Shown in pieces: positions 8,979-17,638 of a DNA stretch of 64,000 nt (its first letter is position 1; each line of letters starts with the position of its first letter). The notes beneath the pieces are model-generated. The model made no database searches. It was not told the DNA's origin and saw nothing but the letters and a program-made list of their open reading frames with translations. Source of the DNA: Leptotrichia buccalis C-1013-b (lineage in GTDB: Bacteria > Fusobacteriota > Fusobacteriia > Fusobacteriales > Leptotrichiaceae); the NCBI RefSeq assembly GCF_000023905.1, contig NC_013192.1, forward strand, positions 1 through 64,000, in the 5' to 3' direction. The position numbers were made by a program, and so were the translations under genes.

Positions 8979-9893
8979 ATGGAAGAAAAAAATTATGAAG
9001 TTAATAAAAAATATGATGAAAAAATATTGATAAATATACTGAAAAATTTTGATAAAACTGGAGAATATGTTGTAGAGCCAGGAAGAAATGAAATAAAAAA
9101 GTTTGAGATATATATTGAAAATAATTTAAAAAAAGGGAATGAAAAAAAGAAAAAAAATAATAACATTGAAAATACTGAAACAAAAAAAATGGTAAATGTA
9201 AAAAAATTTAAACAAAAAGATTTTATTACAAACTTTTTTTACAAATTTAAAGGCTCAAAAGCAAAACGTTCTTACGAATATGCCAAAAAATTGCTGGAAT
9301 GCAAAATAAAAACGCCAGAGCCAATTGCATATTTTGATGATTTTGTAAACGAAAACAATAAAAAGAACAGTTATTATATAAGCGAGGAATTAAAATATGA
9401 TTTTACTTGCAGGGAAGTTTTCTGGCCTGAGGATATTGAACGGGACAAGGCTGAACAGGGGGAAAATTACAAGATAAGCGAAGAAACGGAAAGAATGCTT
9501 GCAAAAGTAGAAAAAAATCGTGAAAAAATCATAAGACAGTTTGCAAAATTTTCTTTTGACTTGCACGAAAATGGTGTAGAATTTGAAGACTATTCACCAG
9601 GAAATGTGCTGATTAAGGACAAAAGCGGGAATTATGAATTTTATCTTGTGGACTTAAATCGAATGAAATTCGGAGCGAAACTGAATTTGGACAAACGAAT
9701 GAAAAATGTTTCAAGAATGATGGAAGATGAAAAAATAGCCAATATTTTTTCTAATGAATACGCAAAGTATTATAAACAGAGGGAAGATCTAGTTTTTAGA
9801 TATTTGAGATATTATATTAGAAAGCATAAGAGATATGTGTATTTTAAGGATATTACTCGTCCAGTAAGGAATGTTTTTAAAAAGAAAAAGTAA
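8979..9893 (+). CDS. Kdo/lipopolysaccharide-kinase-like (protein-kinase fold) protein
   Basis: 304 residues. The C-terminal half carries the catalytic pattern of the WaaP/KdkA/RIO-type kinase group: a catalytic-loop motif DLHENGVEFEDYSPGNVLI (about 190-208) and a metal-binding VDLNRM (about 224-229). A conserved Lys-rich segment (FKGSKAKRSYEYAKKLL, about 88-104) resembles the ATP-binding N-lobe. In Gram-negative bacteria such enzymes phosphorylate Kdo or heptose in LPS core. Leptotrichia-like organisms have LPS, so that role fits but is inferred. It probably forms one transcript with the TPR gene upstream. Confidence 0.7.
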   Translation: MEEKNYEVNKKYDEKILINILKNFDKTGEYVVEPGRNEIKKFEIYIENNLKKGNEKKKKNNNIENTETKKMVNVKKFKQKDFITNFFYKFKGSKAKRSYEYAKKLLECKIKTPEPIAYFDDFVNENNKKNSYYISEELKYDFTCREVFWPEDIERDKAEQGENYKISEETERMLAKVEKNREKIIRQFAKFSFDLHENGVEFEDYSPGNVLIKDKSGNYEFYLVDLNRMKFGAKLNLDKRMKNVSRMMEDEKIANIFSNEYAKYYKQREDLVFRYLRYYIRKHKRYVYFKDITRPVRNVFKKKK

Positions 9894-9923
9894 ATTTGTT
9901 TAATAATTTTAAAATTTATTTAA

Positions 9924-10246
9924 TACTAAACCCCGTTTGAAAATAAGAAGAAATTTTTATAATAGGGTTGTTCGATAGTTAATAATCATTCAGTTTATTT
10001 TCGTAGGATTGCTCATTGCCGCAAATCCTACAACCTATGGCTAGTCTACGACATTTTTCTGCACTGACAAAAAACTCGCTATGCTCAGACAGTTTTGCCA
10101 GCACAGAAAAATGCTTCGACGGATTAGTTTATATTAGGCTCTGTTTAAAAAATGAAAATTATATTTTAATTATTTAAAAATATTAGGTTTATAATCCTTT
10201 ATTAGAAAAGTTTGTAATAAATTCGTTATTTAAATGGGGTTTATTA
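9924..10246. repeat. repeat bounded by inverted TAAACCCC / GGGGTTTA ends
   Basis: The left end reads ATACTAAACCCCGTTT (9924-9939 region). The right end reads AAATGGGGTTTATTA (10232-10246), its near-perfect reverse complement. The right ~110 bp, from AAATTATATTTTAATTATT to ATTCGTTATTTAAATGGGG, resembles the intergenic repeats at 41279-41392, 47971-48080 and 63005-63175, but here lacks the 20-bp palindromic core. The ends resemble the IS630 right end in this window (AAATAGGTTTTACTATA), suggesting a non-autonomous relative. Confidence 0.5.
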
Positions 10247-10282
10247 TTAGTCAAACAATCTATTATTATAATTAAATTAAAA

Positions 10283-10458
10283 TTGTCGTGATTTTTTTGG
10301 AATGAAATTGACTGTTTGAGCTTTTTTAGACTTTTTAAATTTTGATTAGTTTAAAGAGTTGACAATAACTTTTGTTAAAAAGCGAGTTTCAATTTTATTT
10401 CAAAAAAATGCTTAGACGAGCCGGGATTGTAAAGGGGATGGCGACTGATCCCCTTTAC
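10283..10458. repeat. hairpin-ended interspersed repeat, copy 1
   Basis: Segments of this stretch recur, inverted, at 45431-45805. Examples are GTCGTGATTTTTTTGGAATG (10284-10303), GCGAGTTTCAATTTTATTTC (10382-10401) and the run AAAAAAATGCTTAGACGAGC (10402-10421). It ends in a strong hairpin with 11-bp arms, GTAAAGGGGAT and ATCCCCTTTAC (10429-10458), around the loop GGCGACTG. The same loop and stem style recur at 45431-45452 and 45776-45803. Confidence 0.65.
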
Positions 10459-10637
10459 GTTTAGAAAAAATAAAAGTATTGAGATAAACAAAAAAATAAA
10501 TATTAATAAAAATAATCTTTGTCAATTTTAAATACAATTATTAAGATAAATATTTAGAGTTTAAATTTAATTTTTTGATAAGATTATTAAATAGGAATGG
10601 TAAAAAAATAGATTAAATTGAAAGGAAAATTTTAAAA

Positions 10638-12530
10638 ATGAAAAATTATGACATAATTGTTGTTGGAGCGGGACATGCTGGGGTGGAAGCTGCTCTTGCA
10701 GCGGCAAGACATGGACTGAAAACAGCATTATTTACAATATATCTTGACAATATTGCAATGATGTCGTGCAATCCATCTGTTGGAGGTCCTGGAAAAAGCC
10801 ATCTGGTTTCGGAACTTGGAATGCTTGGTGGAGAAATGGCACGGCATATTGACAATTACAATTTGCAGTTAAAGAATTTGAATCATACGAAGGGGCTGGC
10901 TTCACGAATTACAAGGGCTCAAGCCGATAAATACTGGTACAGGATTAAAATGAGGGAAATTATCGAAAAGCAGGAAAATTTAGATTTGGTGCAGGGAATT
11001 GTTGTAGATTTGATTGTGGAAAATAAAAAGGTTATGGGAGTTGAAGACAATCTTGGGATAAAATATGGGGCAAAGGCTGTTGTTTTATGTACAGGAACGT
11101 TCTTAGACGGAGAATATGTTATGGGGGATGTAAAATATTCGTCAGGGCGGCAAGGAGAGCCTGCGAGCGTGGATTTGCCTGATAGACTTGTGGAATATGG
11201 CTTTGAGCTGGATAGATACCAGACAGCCACTCCTCCGAGAATTGACAAATCTTCAATTGATTTTTCAAAAACAGAGGAATTAAAGGGAGAGGACAAGCCA
11301 CGATATTTTTCTTACGAAACAAAAAAAGAATATAATTCTACTTTACCAACTTGGCTTACATTCACCACACCTGAAACAATAAGAGTGGGACAGGAAATGC
11401 TTAAATATTCACCAATTGTTACAGGAATTGTAAGTACGAAAGGTCCACGGCACTGCCCTTCCCTTGACAGAAAGATTATGAATTTTCCAGAAAAGACAAA
11501 TCATCAGATATTTCTGGAGCAGGAATCTGTAGAATCAGATGAAATCTACATAAACGGATTTACTACAGCAATGCCTCCATTTGCACAGGAAGCAATGTTA
11601 AAAACGATTAGTGGGCTAGAAAATGCTAAAATTGTGCGTTACGGGTATGCTGTGGAATATAACTTTGTACCTGCGTATCAGTTAAAATTAACTCTTGAAA
11701 CAAAAGTTCTGGATGGACTTTACACAGCGGGAACGATTAATGGAACGAGTGGATATGAAGAAGCAGCCTGTCAAGGATTTATGGCGGGAGTGAATGCTGC
11801 GAGAAAAATTTTAGGGAAAAAGGAAATTGTGATTGACAGAAGTGAGGGATATATCGGTGTTTTGATAGACGATATAATAAATAAAAAAACGCCAGAGCCT
11901 TATCGTGTATTGCCTTCAAGAGCTGAATACAGACTGACTTTGCGTCAAGACAACATTTTTATAAGACTTTTGGAAAAAGCGAAGGAAATTGGGTTATTAA
12001 ATGCTGAAAAATTGACAGAACTTGAAAATACGTGTCAGGAAATTGAAAACGAAATCGAAAGACTGAAGAGCATTACAGTTTATCCAACTAAGGAAAATAA
12101 TGAAAAATTACTTGAAATTGTAGAAAAACAAAATCAATCTGAAAGTGCGGAAATTGAAAAAACTAGTAAAAATAGCATGAACAGCCCTGTTTCAGCTTTT
12201 GAATTTCTTGCGAGAAAAGAAATTAACTATAATAATTTAAGTGAATTTGTGAAAACTGTGAAATTGTCGGATTTAGCGAAGGAGCAAGTGGAAATAAATG
12301 CGAAATATAACGTATTTATTGAAAGGGAAAAGGCACAGATTGAGAAATTTAAAAAACTGGAAAAAATGATAATTCCAAAGGATTTTGACTATGAAAGCGT
12401 AAAAGGACTTAGCAATATTGCTATTTCTGGGCTTATATATGGACAGCCTGAAACGATTGGGCAGGCTAGTAGAATTAGTGGAGTTACTTATAATGATATT
12501 TCGCTTTTAATTGCGATTTTGAAGAATTGA
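10638..12530 (+). CDS. mnmG: tRNA uridine-5-carboxymethylaminomethyl synthase subunit MnmG
   Basis: 630 residues, normal length. MnmG (GidA) is the FAD-binding partner of MnmE. The complex adds the carboxymethylaminomethyl group to wobble U34 of certain tRNAs. Landmarks are the FAD-binding GAGHAGVEAA (about 10-19), SCNPSVGGPGKSHL (about 43-56), the family signature around GPRHCPSLDRK (about 270-280), and GLYTAGTINGTSGYEEAACQG (about 360-380). The C-terminal MnmE- and tRNA-binding part is present, with a short Ser/Glu-rich stretch at about 500-515. The gene is monocistronic here, with a good terminator behind it. Confidence 0.97.
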   Translation: MKNYDIIVVGAGHAGVEAALAAARHGLKTALFTIYLDNIAMMSCNPSVGGPGKSHLVSELGMLGGEMARHIDNYNLQLKNLNHTKGLASRITRAQADKYWYRIKMREIIEKQENLDLVQGIVVDLIVENKKVMGVEDNLGIKYGAKAVVLCTGTFLDGEYVMGDVKYSSGRQGEPASVDLPDRLVEYGFELDRYQTATPPRIDKSSIDFSKTEELKGEDKPRYFSYETKKEYNSTLPTWLTFTTPETIRVGQEMLKYSPIVTGIVSTKGPRHCPSLDRKIMNFPEKTNHQIFLEQESVESDEIYINGFTTAMPPFAQEAMLKTISGLENAKIVRYGYAVEYNFVPAYQLKLTLETKVLDGLYTAGTINGTSGYEEAACQGFMAGVNAARKILGKKEIVIDRSEGYIGVLIDDIINKKTPEPYRVLPSRAEYRLTLRQDNIFIRLLEKAKEIGLLNAEKLTELENTCQEIENEIERLKSITVYPTKENNEKLLEIVEKQNQSESAEIEKTSKNSMNSPVSAFEFLARKEINYNNLSEFVKTVKLSDLAKEQVEINAKYNVFIEREKAQIEKFKKLEKMIIPKDFDYESVKGLSNIAISGLIYGQPETIGQASRISGVTYNDISLLIAILKN

Positions 12531-12643
12531 TAAAATTTTTAAGAGGATTGACTATAATTTTATTGAAACTGTGTATTGTAAAGATAAGGATGAGAATAGA
12601 GTTTATTAATTTGTAAATTCAGTGAAATAGATTATTGTGTTTG

Positions 12644-12677
12644 GAAGTAGAATTTTGGGATTCTGCTTCTTTTTTTG
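12644..12677 (+). terminator. intrinsic terminator after mnmG
   Basis: A stem GAAGTAGAAT / ATTCTGCTTC (10 bp with one G-U pair) around a TTTGGG loop is followed by eight T residues. It lies 114 bp past the mnmG stop and before the EamA gene. Confidence 0.8.
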
Positions 12678-12751
12678 TAAAAATGTCATAATTTTGTCAA
12701 ATTTTGGGAGTAAGATATATTCAGAGTTAAAGGGAAAAAGGAGACATAGAA

Positions 12752-13609
12752 ATGTGGATTGTATTTGCATTTGCTTCGGCTATATTTGCAGGATTGACGG
12801 CAATTTTGGCAAAAATAGGAGTAAAAAATGTTGATTCGAATGTTGCAACAGCTATAAGGACAGTAGTAATTGTAATATTTGCAGGTTTTATGGCTTTTAT
12901 GATTAAAGGTTATGAAAGTGAGCTAACATTAAAATCCTTAACTTTTCTTATCCTTTCAGGAATTTCGACAGGATTATCGTGGCTATGCTATTTTAAGGCA
13001 CTTCAGGTTGGAGATGTGAATAAAGTTGCTCCAATTGATAAATCGAGTACAGTATTAACAATGATTTTAGCATTTTTATTTTTAAGAGAAGCGTTAACGG
13101 TAATAAAAATCGTAGGTATTTTGATGATTGGTACAGGAACATATCTTATGATAGAAAAAAAAGAAAATACTAGTTATGAAAATACTGGTAAAAAATCATG
13201 GTTATTTTATGCTATCTTATCAGCAGTATTTGCTGCTCTTACTTCAATACTGGGAAAAGTTGGAATTACTGGAATAGAGTCAAATTATGGAACAGCAATA
13301 AGATCGGTTGTTGTACTTGTAATGGCCTGGATTGTAGTTTTTACAGCGAAAAAGCAAATAGAAGTAAAGAATATAGATAAAAAAACATTTATATTCTTGG
13401 TTTTATCGGGAATTACAACAGGATTATCATGGCTTACAATGTATCGGGCATTGCAGGATGGACAAGCTAGCGTTGTAGTTGCTATTGATAAATTGAGCAT
13501 TTTGTTTACTGTGGCATTTTCGTATGTTGCATTTAAGGAAAAGTTGAATATTAAATCATTTGCAGGATTGATAGGAATTACAGTTGGAACTTTAATTCTT
13601 TTGATTTAG
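12752..13609 (+). CDS. EamA/DMT-family transporter
   Basis: 285 residues, ten predicted membrane helices in two similar halves (about 1-137 and 148-285). The internal repeat is obvious: both halves contain the pattern FAGLTAILAKIGV / FAALTSILGKVGI and LSGI(S/T)TGLSWL. This is the EamA duplication typical of drug/metabolite exporters in the inner membrane. The substrate cannot be read from sequence. The start has AAAAAGGAG upstream. The iron-uptake operon begins 7 bp after its stop, so the genes may be cotranscribed, although a transport link is not evident. Confidence 0.9.
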   Translation: MWIVFAFASAIFAGLTAILAKIGVKNVDSNVATAIRTVVIVIFAGFMAFMIKGYESELTLKSLTFLILSGISTGLSWLCYFKALQVGDVNKVAPIDKSSTVLTMILAFLFLREALTVIKIVGILMIGTGTYLMIEKKENTSYENTGKKSWLFYAILSAVFAALTSILGKVGITGIESNYGTAIRSVVVLVMAWIVVFTAKKQIEVKNIDKKTFIFLVLSGITTGLSWLTMYRALQDGQASVVVAIDKLSILFTVAFSYVAFKEKLNIKSFAGLIGITVGTLILLI

Positions 13610-13616
13610 AGAAATT

Positions 13617-14594
13617 ATGGAGGTGACAAAAATAAAAGGAAATAATAAAAATATTATTTTTTTAATAATAATTTTAGTAATACTTTCAATTGTTTCATTA
13701 TTGACAGGAGTCCAGAAATTTACTCTTGAAAACTTACTTTTGGGAAAAGAAACACAACTTCTTATAATAAGCAGAATTCCTAGACTAGTCAGTATTCTTG
13801 TTACAGGAGCAAGCCTTGGAATAGCGGGAATAATTGTTCAGACGATAAGTAGCAATAAATTTGTATCTCCCTCGACAATAGGAACTATGGACTGGGCAAA
13901 GTTTGGGATAATGATTTCCCTTATATTTTTGGGAGATAAGTCAACTCTTTTAAAAATGACAGTTGCTTTTATATTTGCACTTTTTGGAACTATGCTTTTT
14001 ATGAAGGTTTTGAGCAAAATGAAAATAAAAAATGTTGTAATGATACCATTAATTGGGATAATGCTTGGAAATGTAGTAAATTCAATTACAGGCTTTGTGG
14101 CTTATAAATTTGACTTAATTCAGAATATAGGCTCGTGGATGCAAGGGAATTTTGCTTTAGTTGTAAAAGGAAGGTATGAATTGATTTATATTGGAATTCC
14201 GTTTTTGGTGCTGGCATATATTTACACGGATAAGTTTACGATTGTAGGAATAGGAAAGGATTTTTCGGCTAATTTAGGGCTAAATCGTGAAAAAATTACA
14301 TTTATAGGGCTGATAATAGTATCGGTAATAACAGCTTCCATTGTCGTTACAATAGGGACAATTCCTTATGTAGGGCTGATTATTCCAAATATTGTGAGTA
14401 TTTATAAGGGGGATAACATGAAAAAATCTCTTCCAGATACGGCAATTTTAGGAGCATTATTCGTATTAATCTGTGATATTGCAGGAAGAATTGTGATGTA
14501 TCCTTATGAAGTGTCTATAAGTGTTATTATGAGCATTGTTGGAAGTTTGATATTCTTGATTCTTATTTTTAGGAGGTATAAATATGCCAATTAA
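13617..14594 (+). CDS. iron-siderophore ABC transporter permease (FecCD family), first subunit
   Basis: 325 residues, about nine or ten hydrophobic helices. The FecCD pattern is clear: RIPRLVSILVTGASLGIAGIIVQ near residue 50, GTMDWAKFG, and the closing GTIPYVGLIIPNIVSIYKG (about 245-263), which contains the coupling region. With the next three genes it forms a complete uptake system in the order permease, permease, ATPase, binding protein, like YclNOPQ or CeuBCDE. The ATG at 13617 lacks a good upstream ribosome-binding site; a GGAGG lies inside the first codons, so the true start could be slightly different. It overlaps the next gene by 11 bp. Confidence 0.9.
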   Translation: MEVTKIKGNNKNIIFLIIILVILSIVSLLTGVQKFTLENLLLGKETQLLIISRIPRLVSILVTGASLGIAGIIVQTISSNKFVSPSTIGTMDWAKFGIMISLIFLGDKSTLLKMTVAFIFALFGTMLFMKVLSKMKIKNVVMIPLIGIMLGNVVNSITGFVAYKFDLIQNIGSWMQGNFALVVKGRYELIYIGIPFLVLAYIYTDKFTIVGIGKDFSANLGLNREKITFIGLIIVSVITASIVVTIGTIPYVGLIIPNIVSIYKGDNMKKSLPDTAILGALFVLICDIAGRIVMYPYEVSISVIMSIVGSLIFLILIFRRYKYAN

Positions 14595-15555
14595 AAATTT
14601 AGACAAAAGTAGTCAAATGAAAAAAATAATAATTTTAATGGCACTCTCTCTTTTAGGGATGTTGTTATTCATATTATTTGGATTAACTTTTGACAATATG
14701 AGCTTTAATTTACCAAGGCGGGCTTTAAAGGTTCTTGCGATTGCGATTGTAAGTTTTTCAATCGGATATTCTTCGATAGTGTTTCAAACGATAACTGGTA
14801 ACAGGATTTTAACGCCGGGAATTATGGGGTTGGATTCGCTTTATATGTTTATTCAGACTGTTGTCGTGTATTTTTTTGGAAGTAGACAGCTTGCTATGAT
14901 GACTGACACATTTCAATTTTTTTTTTCGGGAATTATAATGGTGGGAGCTTCTCTTCTATTATATGTATTTCTCTTTAACGGAAAAATGAAAAATATATAT
15001 TTTCTAGTTTTGATTGGAATAATATTTGGTGGATTTTTCAATGGTCTTTCCAATTTTATGCAGATGATGCTAGACCCTAATGAATTTCTTGTATTACAAG
15101 GGAAAATGTTTGCAAGTTTCAGCGCAATTAATGTAAAACTGATTGGAGTATGCCTTGTTTTGATAATTTTTTGCATAATATCAATAATACCTGATTTGAA
15201 AAGGCTGAATGTTTTATCACTTGGAGAAGATCATGCTATTAATTTGGGAATTAATTGTAAAAGGCTGATAAGAAAACAGATGATTGTGATTTCAGTGTTA
15301 ATATCGGTGTCAACTGTGCTTGTGGGTCCTGTAACATTTTTAGGACTTTTAGTGGCAAGTCTGGCACGGGAAGTTGTAAAAGGCTATAAACACAGAATAA
15401 TGATAATAATCGCTTTTCTTATAGGAAATATAGCATTAATCTATAGCCTGTTCATAGTTGAAAGATTATTGAATTTTTCGGCGACAATAAATGTAATAAT
15501 AGATTTTATTGGCGGAATTTACTTTATTTACCTTATTACAAGAAACCAGGCTTAA
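14584..15555 (+). CDS. iron-siderophore ABC transporter permease (FecCD family), second subunit
   Basis: 323 residues, about nine membrane helices. Family landmarks are LPRRALKVLAIAIVSFSIGYSSIVFQTITGN near the start and GPVTFLGLLVASLAREVVKGYKHR (about 247-270), the cytoplasmic loop that contacts the ATPase. It pairs with the preceding permease as a heterodimer. The start overlaps the upstream gene, with an AGGAGG (14570s) inside that gene's end, so translation is probably coupled. Confidence 0.9.
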   Translation: MPIKNLDKSSQMKKIIILMALSLLGMLLFILFGLTFDNMSFNLPRRALKVLAIAIVSFSIGYSSIVFQTITGNRILTPGIMGLDSLYMFIQTVVVYFFGSRQLAMMTDTFQFFFSGIIMVGASLLLYVFLFNGKMKNIYFLVLIGIIFGGFFNGLSNFMQMMLDPNEFLVLQGKMFASFSAINVKLIGVCLVLIIFCIISIIPDLKRLNVLSLGEDHAINLGINCKRLIRKQMIVISVLISVSTVLVGPVTFLGLLVASLAREVVKGYKHRIMIIIAFLIGNIALIYSLFIVERLLNFSATINVIIDFIGGIYFIYLITRNQA

Positions 15556-15605
15556 AAACTGGTTGATTTTAAATGAATTTGAAAATATTGCAAGGGAGCA
15601 TGGTT

Positions 15606-16361
15606 ATGATAAAAGTTGATAATATATTTAAAAAATACGGCGAAAAGGAAATACTATCGGATGTAAGTCTAGAATTGCCAAAGAAAAAAATAATATCTTT
15701 TATTGGAAGCAACGGCGTTGGTAAAAGTACACTTCTTTCCATAATAACAAGAACATTGTCAAGAGATTCAGGAAATGTGGTTATAGAAAATAAAAATTTA
15801 GAAGAATGGAGAACAGAGGAACTTGCAAAAGTGCTTTCAATTTTAAAGCAGTCAAATCATCTGAATATAAGGCTGACTGTAAAGGAACTGGTTAGTTTTG
15901 GAAGGTATCCTTATTCAAAAGGAAAACTTACTTTAGAAGATGAAGAAAAAGTAGAGCAGGCTATAGAATATATGGGACTGAAAAATTTGGAAAACAGATT
16001 TATTGACGAATTGAGCGGAGGGCAAAGGCAGATGGCATACATTGCGATGGTTATTGCTCAGGATACGGAATATATTTTTCTAGATGAACCTTTGAACAAT
16101 TTGGATATGAAACATTCAGTACAAATAATGAAAATTTTGAGAAATCTTGTAGATGAAAAAGGAAAAACAATTATAATAGTAATACATGATATTAACTTTG
16201 TCGCAAACTATTCAGACTACATTGTGGCACTTAAAGATGGGAAAATGGTTAGACACGGGAATACAGAAGAAATTATGAAAAATGAAGTCCTAAAGGACAT
16301 ATACGGAATGGAGATACCAATTTATGAAATAGAAAACAGAAAATTCTGTTTGTATTATTAA
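15606..16361 (+). CDS. iron-siderophore ABC transporter ATP-binding protein
   Basis: 251 residues from the chosen ATG, which has GGGAG seven bases upstream; an ATG at 15600 and one at 15573 also exist but fit the ribosome-binding site less well. It energises the two permeases. Visible motifs are Walker A GSNGVGKSTLL (about 32-42), signature LSGGQRQ (about 137-143), Walker B YIFLDEPLNNLDM (about 157-169) and the switch histidine in VIHDIN (about 191-196). It is the FepC/FecE/YclP type. Confidence 0.93.
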   Translation: MIKVDNIFKKYGEKEILSDVSLELPKKKIISFIGSNGVGKSTLLSIITRTLSRDSGNVVIENKNLEEWRTEELAKVLSILKQSNHLNIRLTVKELVSFGRYPYSKGKLTLEDEEKVEQAIEYMGLKNLENRFIDELSGGQRQMAYIAMVIAQDTEYIFLDEPLNNLDMKHSVQIMKILRNLVDEKGKTIIIVIHDINFVANYSDYIVALKDGKMVRHGNTEEIMKNEVLKDIYGMEIPIYEIENRKFCLYY

Positions 16362-16393
16362 ATTATATAAAATAAAAAATGGAGGTATATATT

Positions 16394-17332
16394 ATGATTA
16401 AAAAAACAGGAAAAATTTTGGTTTTAATAGCATTAAGCATTATATTTATTGTGGGATGTTCAAAATCTGGAAATGAAAAGGCTGGAAATGGAAAACAGCT
16501 GACTATTTCCACTGTGAAAGGCGATGTAAAAGTGCCTGAAAATCCTAAAAAGGTTGCTGTATTTGATTATGCGGCACTAGATGTGATAGGAACTTTAGGA
16601 GTAAAGCCTGAATTGGCACTACCCGCTTCAAATGTGCCAGAAGGATTGAAACAGTATGCGCAAGGTGCAGTTGACGCTGGAGACGTAAAAGAGCCAAATT
16701 TGGAAAAAATAAGTGAATTTAAGCCAGATTTGATAATAATAAGCGGAAGACAGACTAAATTTTACGATGAACTAAGTAAAATAGCCCCAACTATATTTTT
16801 AGAAACTGATACAAAAAACTTTATTTCAAGTTCAAACGAAAATGCTAAAAAAATAGCAAGTATTTTTGGAAAAGAAAAAGAAGCTGACGAACAGATAGCA
16901 AAAATTAATTCTGAAATAAATGATATAAAAAATATAGCAAAAAATTACAACAAAAAAGCACTAGTTACTTTGACAAATGATGGGAAAATAAGTGCTTTTG
17001 GTGCAAATTCAAGATTTGGATTTATTTTCACGGATTTAGGATTAAAAAATATTGATGACAGTATAAAGGCTTCTACACATGGACAGGAAATAAACTACGA
17101 ATACATTGCTGAAAAGAATCCTGACATAATATTTTATGTTGACAGAACTAAAATTGTAGGAGGAAGTAAGGCGGGTGCAGATGTTCTGAAAAATGAACTA
17201 GTTGCCAATACTAACGCTGGAAAAACTAATAAGGTGGTAGCTTTAGATGCTGAAAACTGGTATCTTGTATCAGGAGGACTTGCTACAATTCAAAAACAGC
17301 TTGAAGAAATAAAGACAGCTATTACAAAGTAA
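16394..17332 (+). CDS. iron-siderophore-binding lipoprotein (periplasmic-binding fold, YclQ/CeuE-like)
   Basis: 312 residues. The start at 16394 follows GGAGG at ideal spacing. A lipoprotein signal ends in IFIVGC (Cys about 21). The mature protein has the TroA/FepB-type fold pattern: VPENPKKVAVFDYAALDVIGTLG (about 45-67), KPDLIIISGRQ (about 118), NPDIIFYVDR and a C-terminal LEEIKTAI. It captures a ferric chelate for the permeases encoded just upstream. The nearest groups bind catecholate siderophores or petrobactin, but the ligand cannot be assigned by eye. Confidence 0.9.
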   Translation: MIKKTGKILVLIALSIIFIVGCSKSGNEKAGNGKQLTISTVKGDVKVPENPKKVAVFDYAALDVIGTLGVKPELALPASNVPEGLKQYAQGAVDAGDVKEPNLEKISEFKPDLIIISGRQTKFYDELSKIAPTIFLETDTKNFISSSNENAKKIASIFGKEKEADEQIAKINSEINDIKNIAKNYNKKALVTLTNDGKISAFGANSRFGFIFTDLGLKNIDDSIKASTHGQEINYEYIAEKNPDIIFYVDRTKIVGGSKAGADVLKNELVANTNAGKTNKVVALDAENWYLVSGGLATIQKQLEEIKTAITK

Positions 17333-17472
17333 CAGAAAAATAAAATTTCAGGATTATGAACACTAGTTTTATTTAATTTGAATTAGTTTACTTTGGAGAG
17401 GATACAAATATATGTCAGAATACCTATATCTTTGGATATAAGTTAATGGCATATTTTTTGTTTTCAAAAAAT

Positions 17473-17501
17473 TTGAAATATAATTTTTCATATAGTATAA
17501 T
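17473..17501 (+). promoter_or_regulatory. candidate sigma-70 promoter for the MATE gene
   Basis: TTGAAA (17473-17478), a 17-bp spacer, then TATAAT (17496-17501), all upstream of the MATE gene at 17639. It lies in the 306-bp gap 17333-17638, which otherwise shows only a short TATATC / GATATA hairpin near 17430 and a second TATAAT at 17566. In such A/T-rich DNA chance matches are common. Confidence 0.45.
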
Positions 17502-17638
17502 AGAACATACGCATTTTTGAAACGAACTAACAAAATTTTATTAAGACAGTTTTGAAAAAATAGATTATAATTTGATAAAAGTATTTAAGAAATTCAGAAC
17601 TTTGTAAATCTAGTTCAAACTAAAGGAAGAGGAGAAAA

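Larger units (their letters stand above)
9894..10637. other. 744-bp gene-free, repeat-rich gap before mnmG
   Basis: No credible ORF. It holds an inverted-repeat-bounded segment (9924-10246) and a hairpin-ended repeat (10283-10458), listed separately. Between 10056 and 10140 lies a segment with ACTCGCTATGCTCAGACAGT, related to 45569-45588. After 10460 the sequence is plain A/T-rich leader up to the mnmG ribosome-binding site (GAAAGGA). Confidence 0.7.

Noticed and set aside
10429-10458. The GTAAAGGGGAT hairpin as a simple terminator of the kinase gene
   Set aside because: It lies over 500 bp past the stop, lacks a clean T run (TTTAG follows), and recurs with a conserved loop elsewhere, so a repeat is the better reading.
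12637-12834. 65-residue ORF overlapping the terminator after mnmG
   Set aside because: It reads through the terminator hairpin and into the EamA gene in another frame; no ribosome-binding site and no protein-like pattern.
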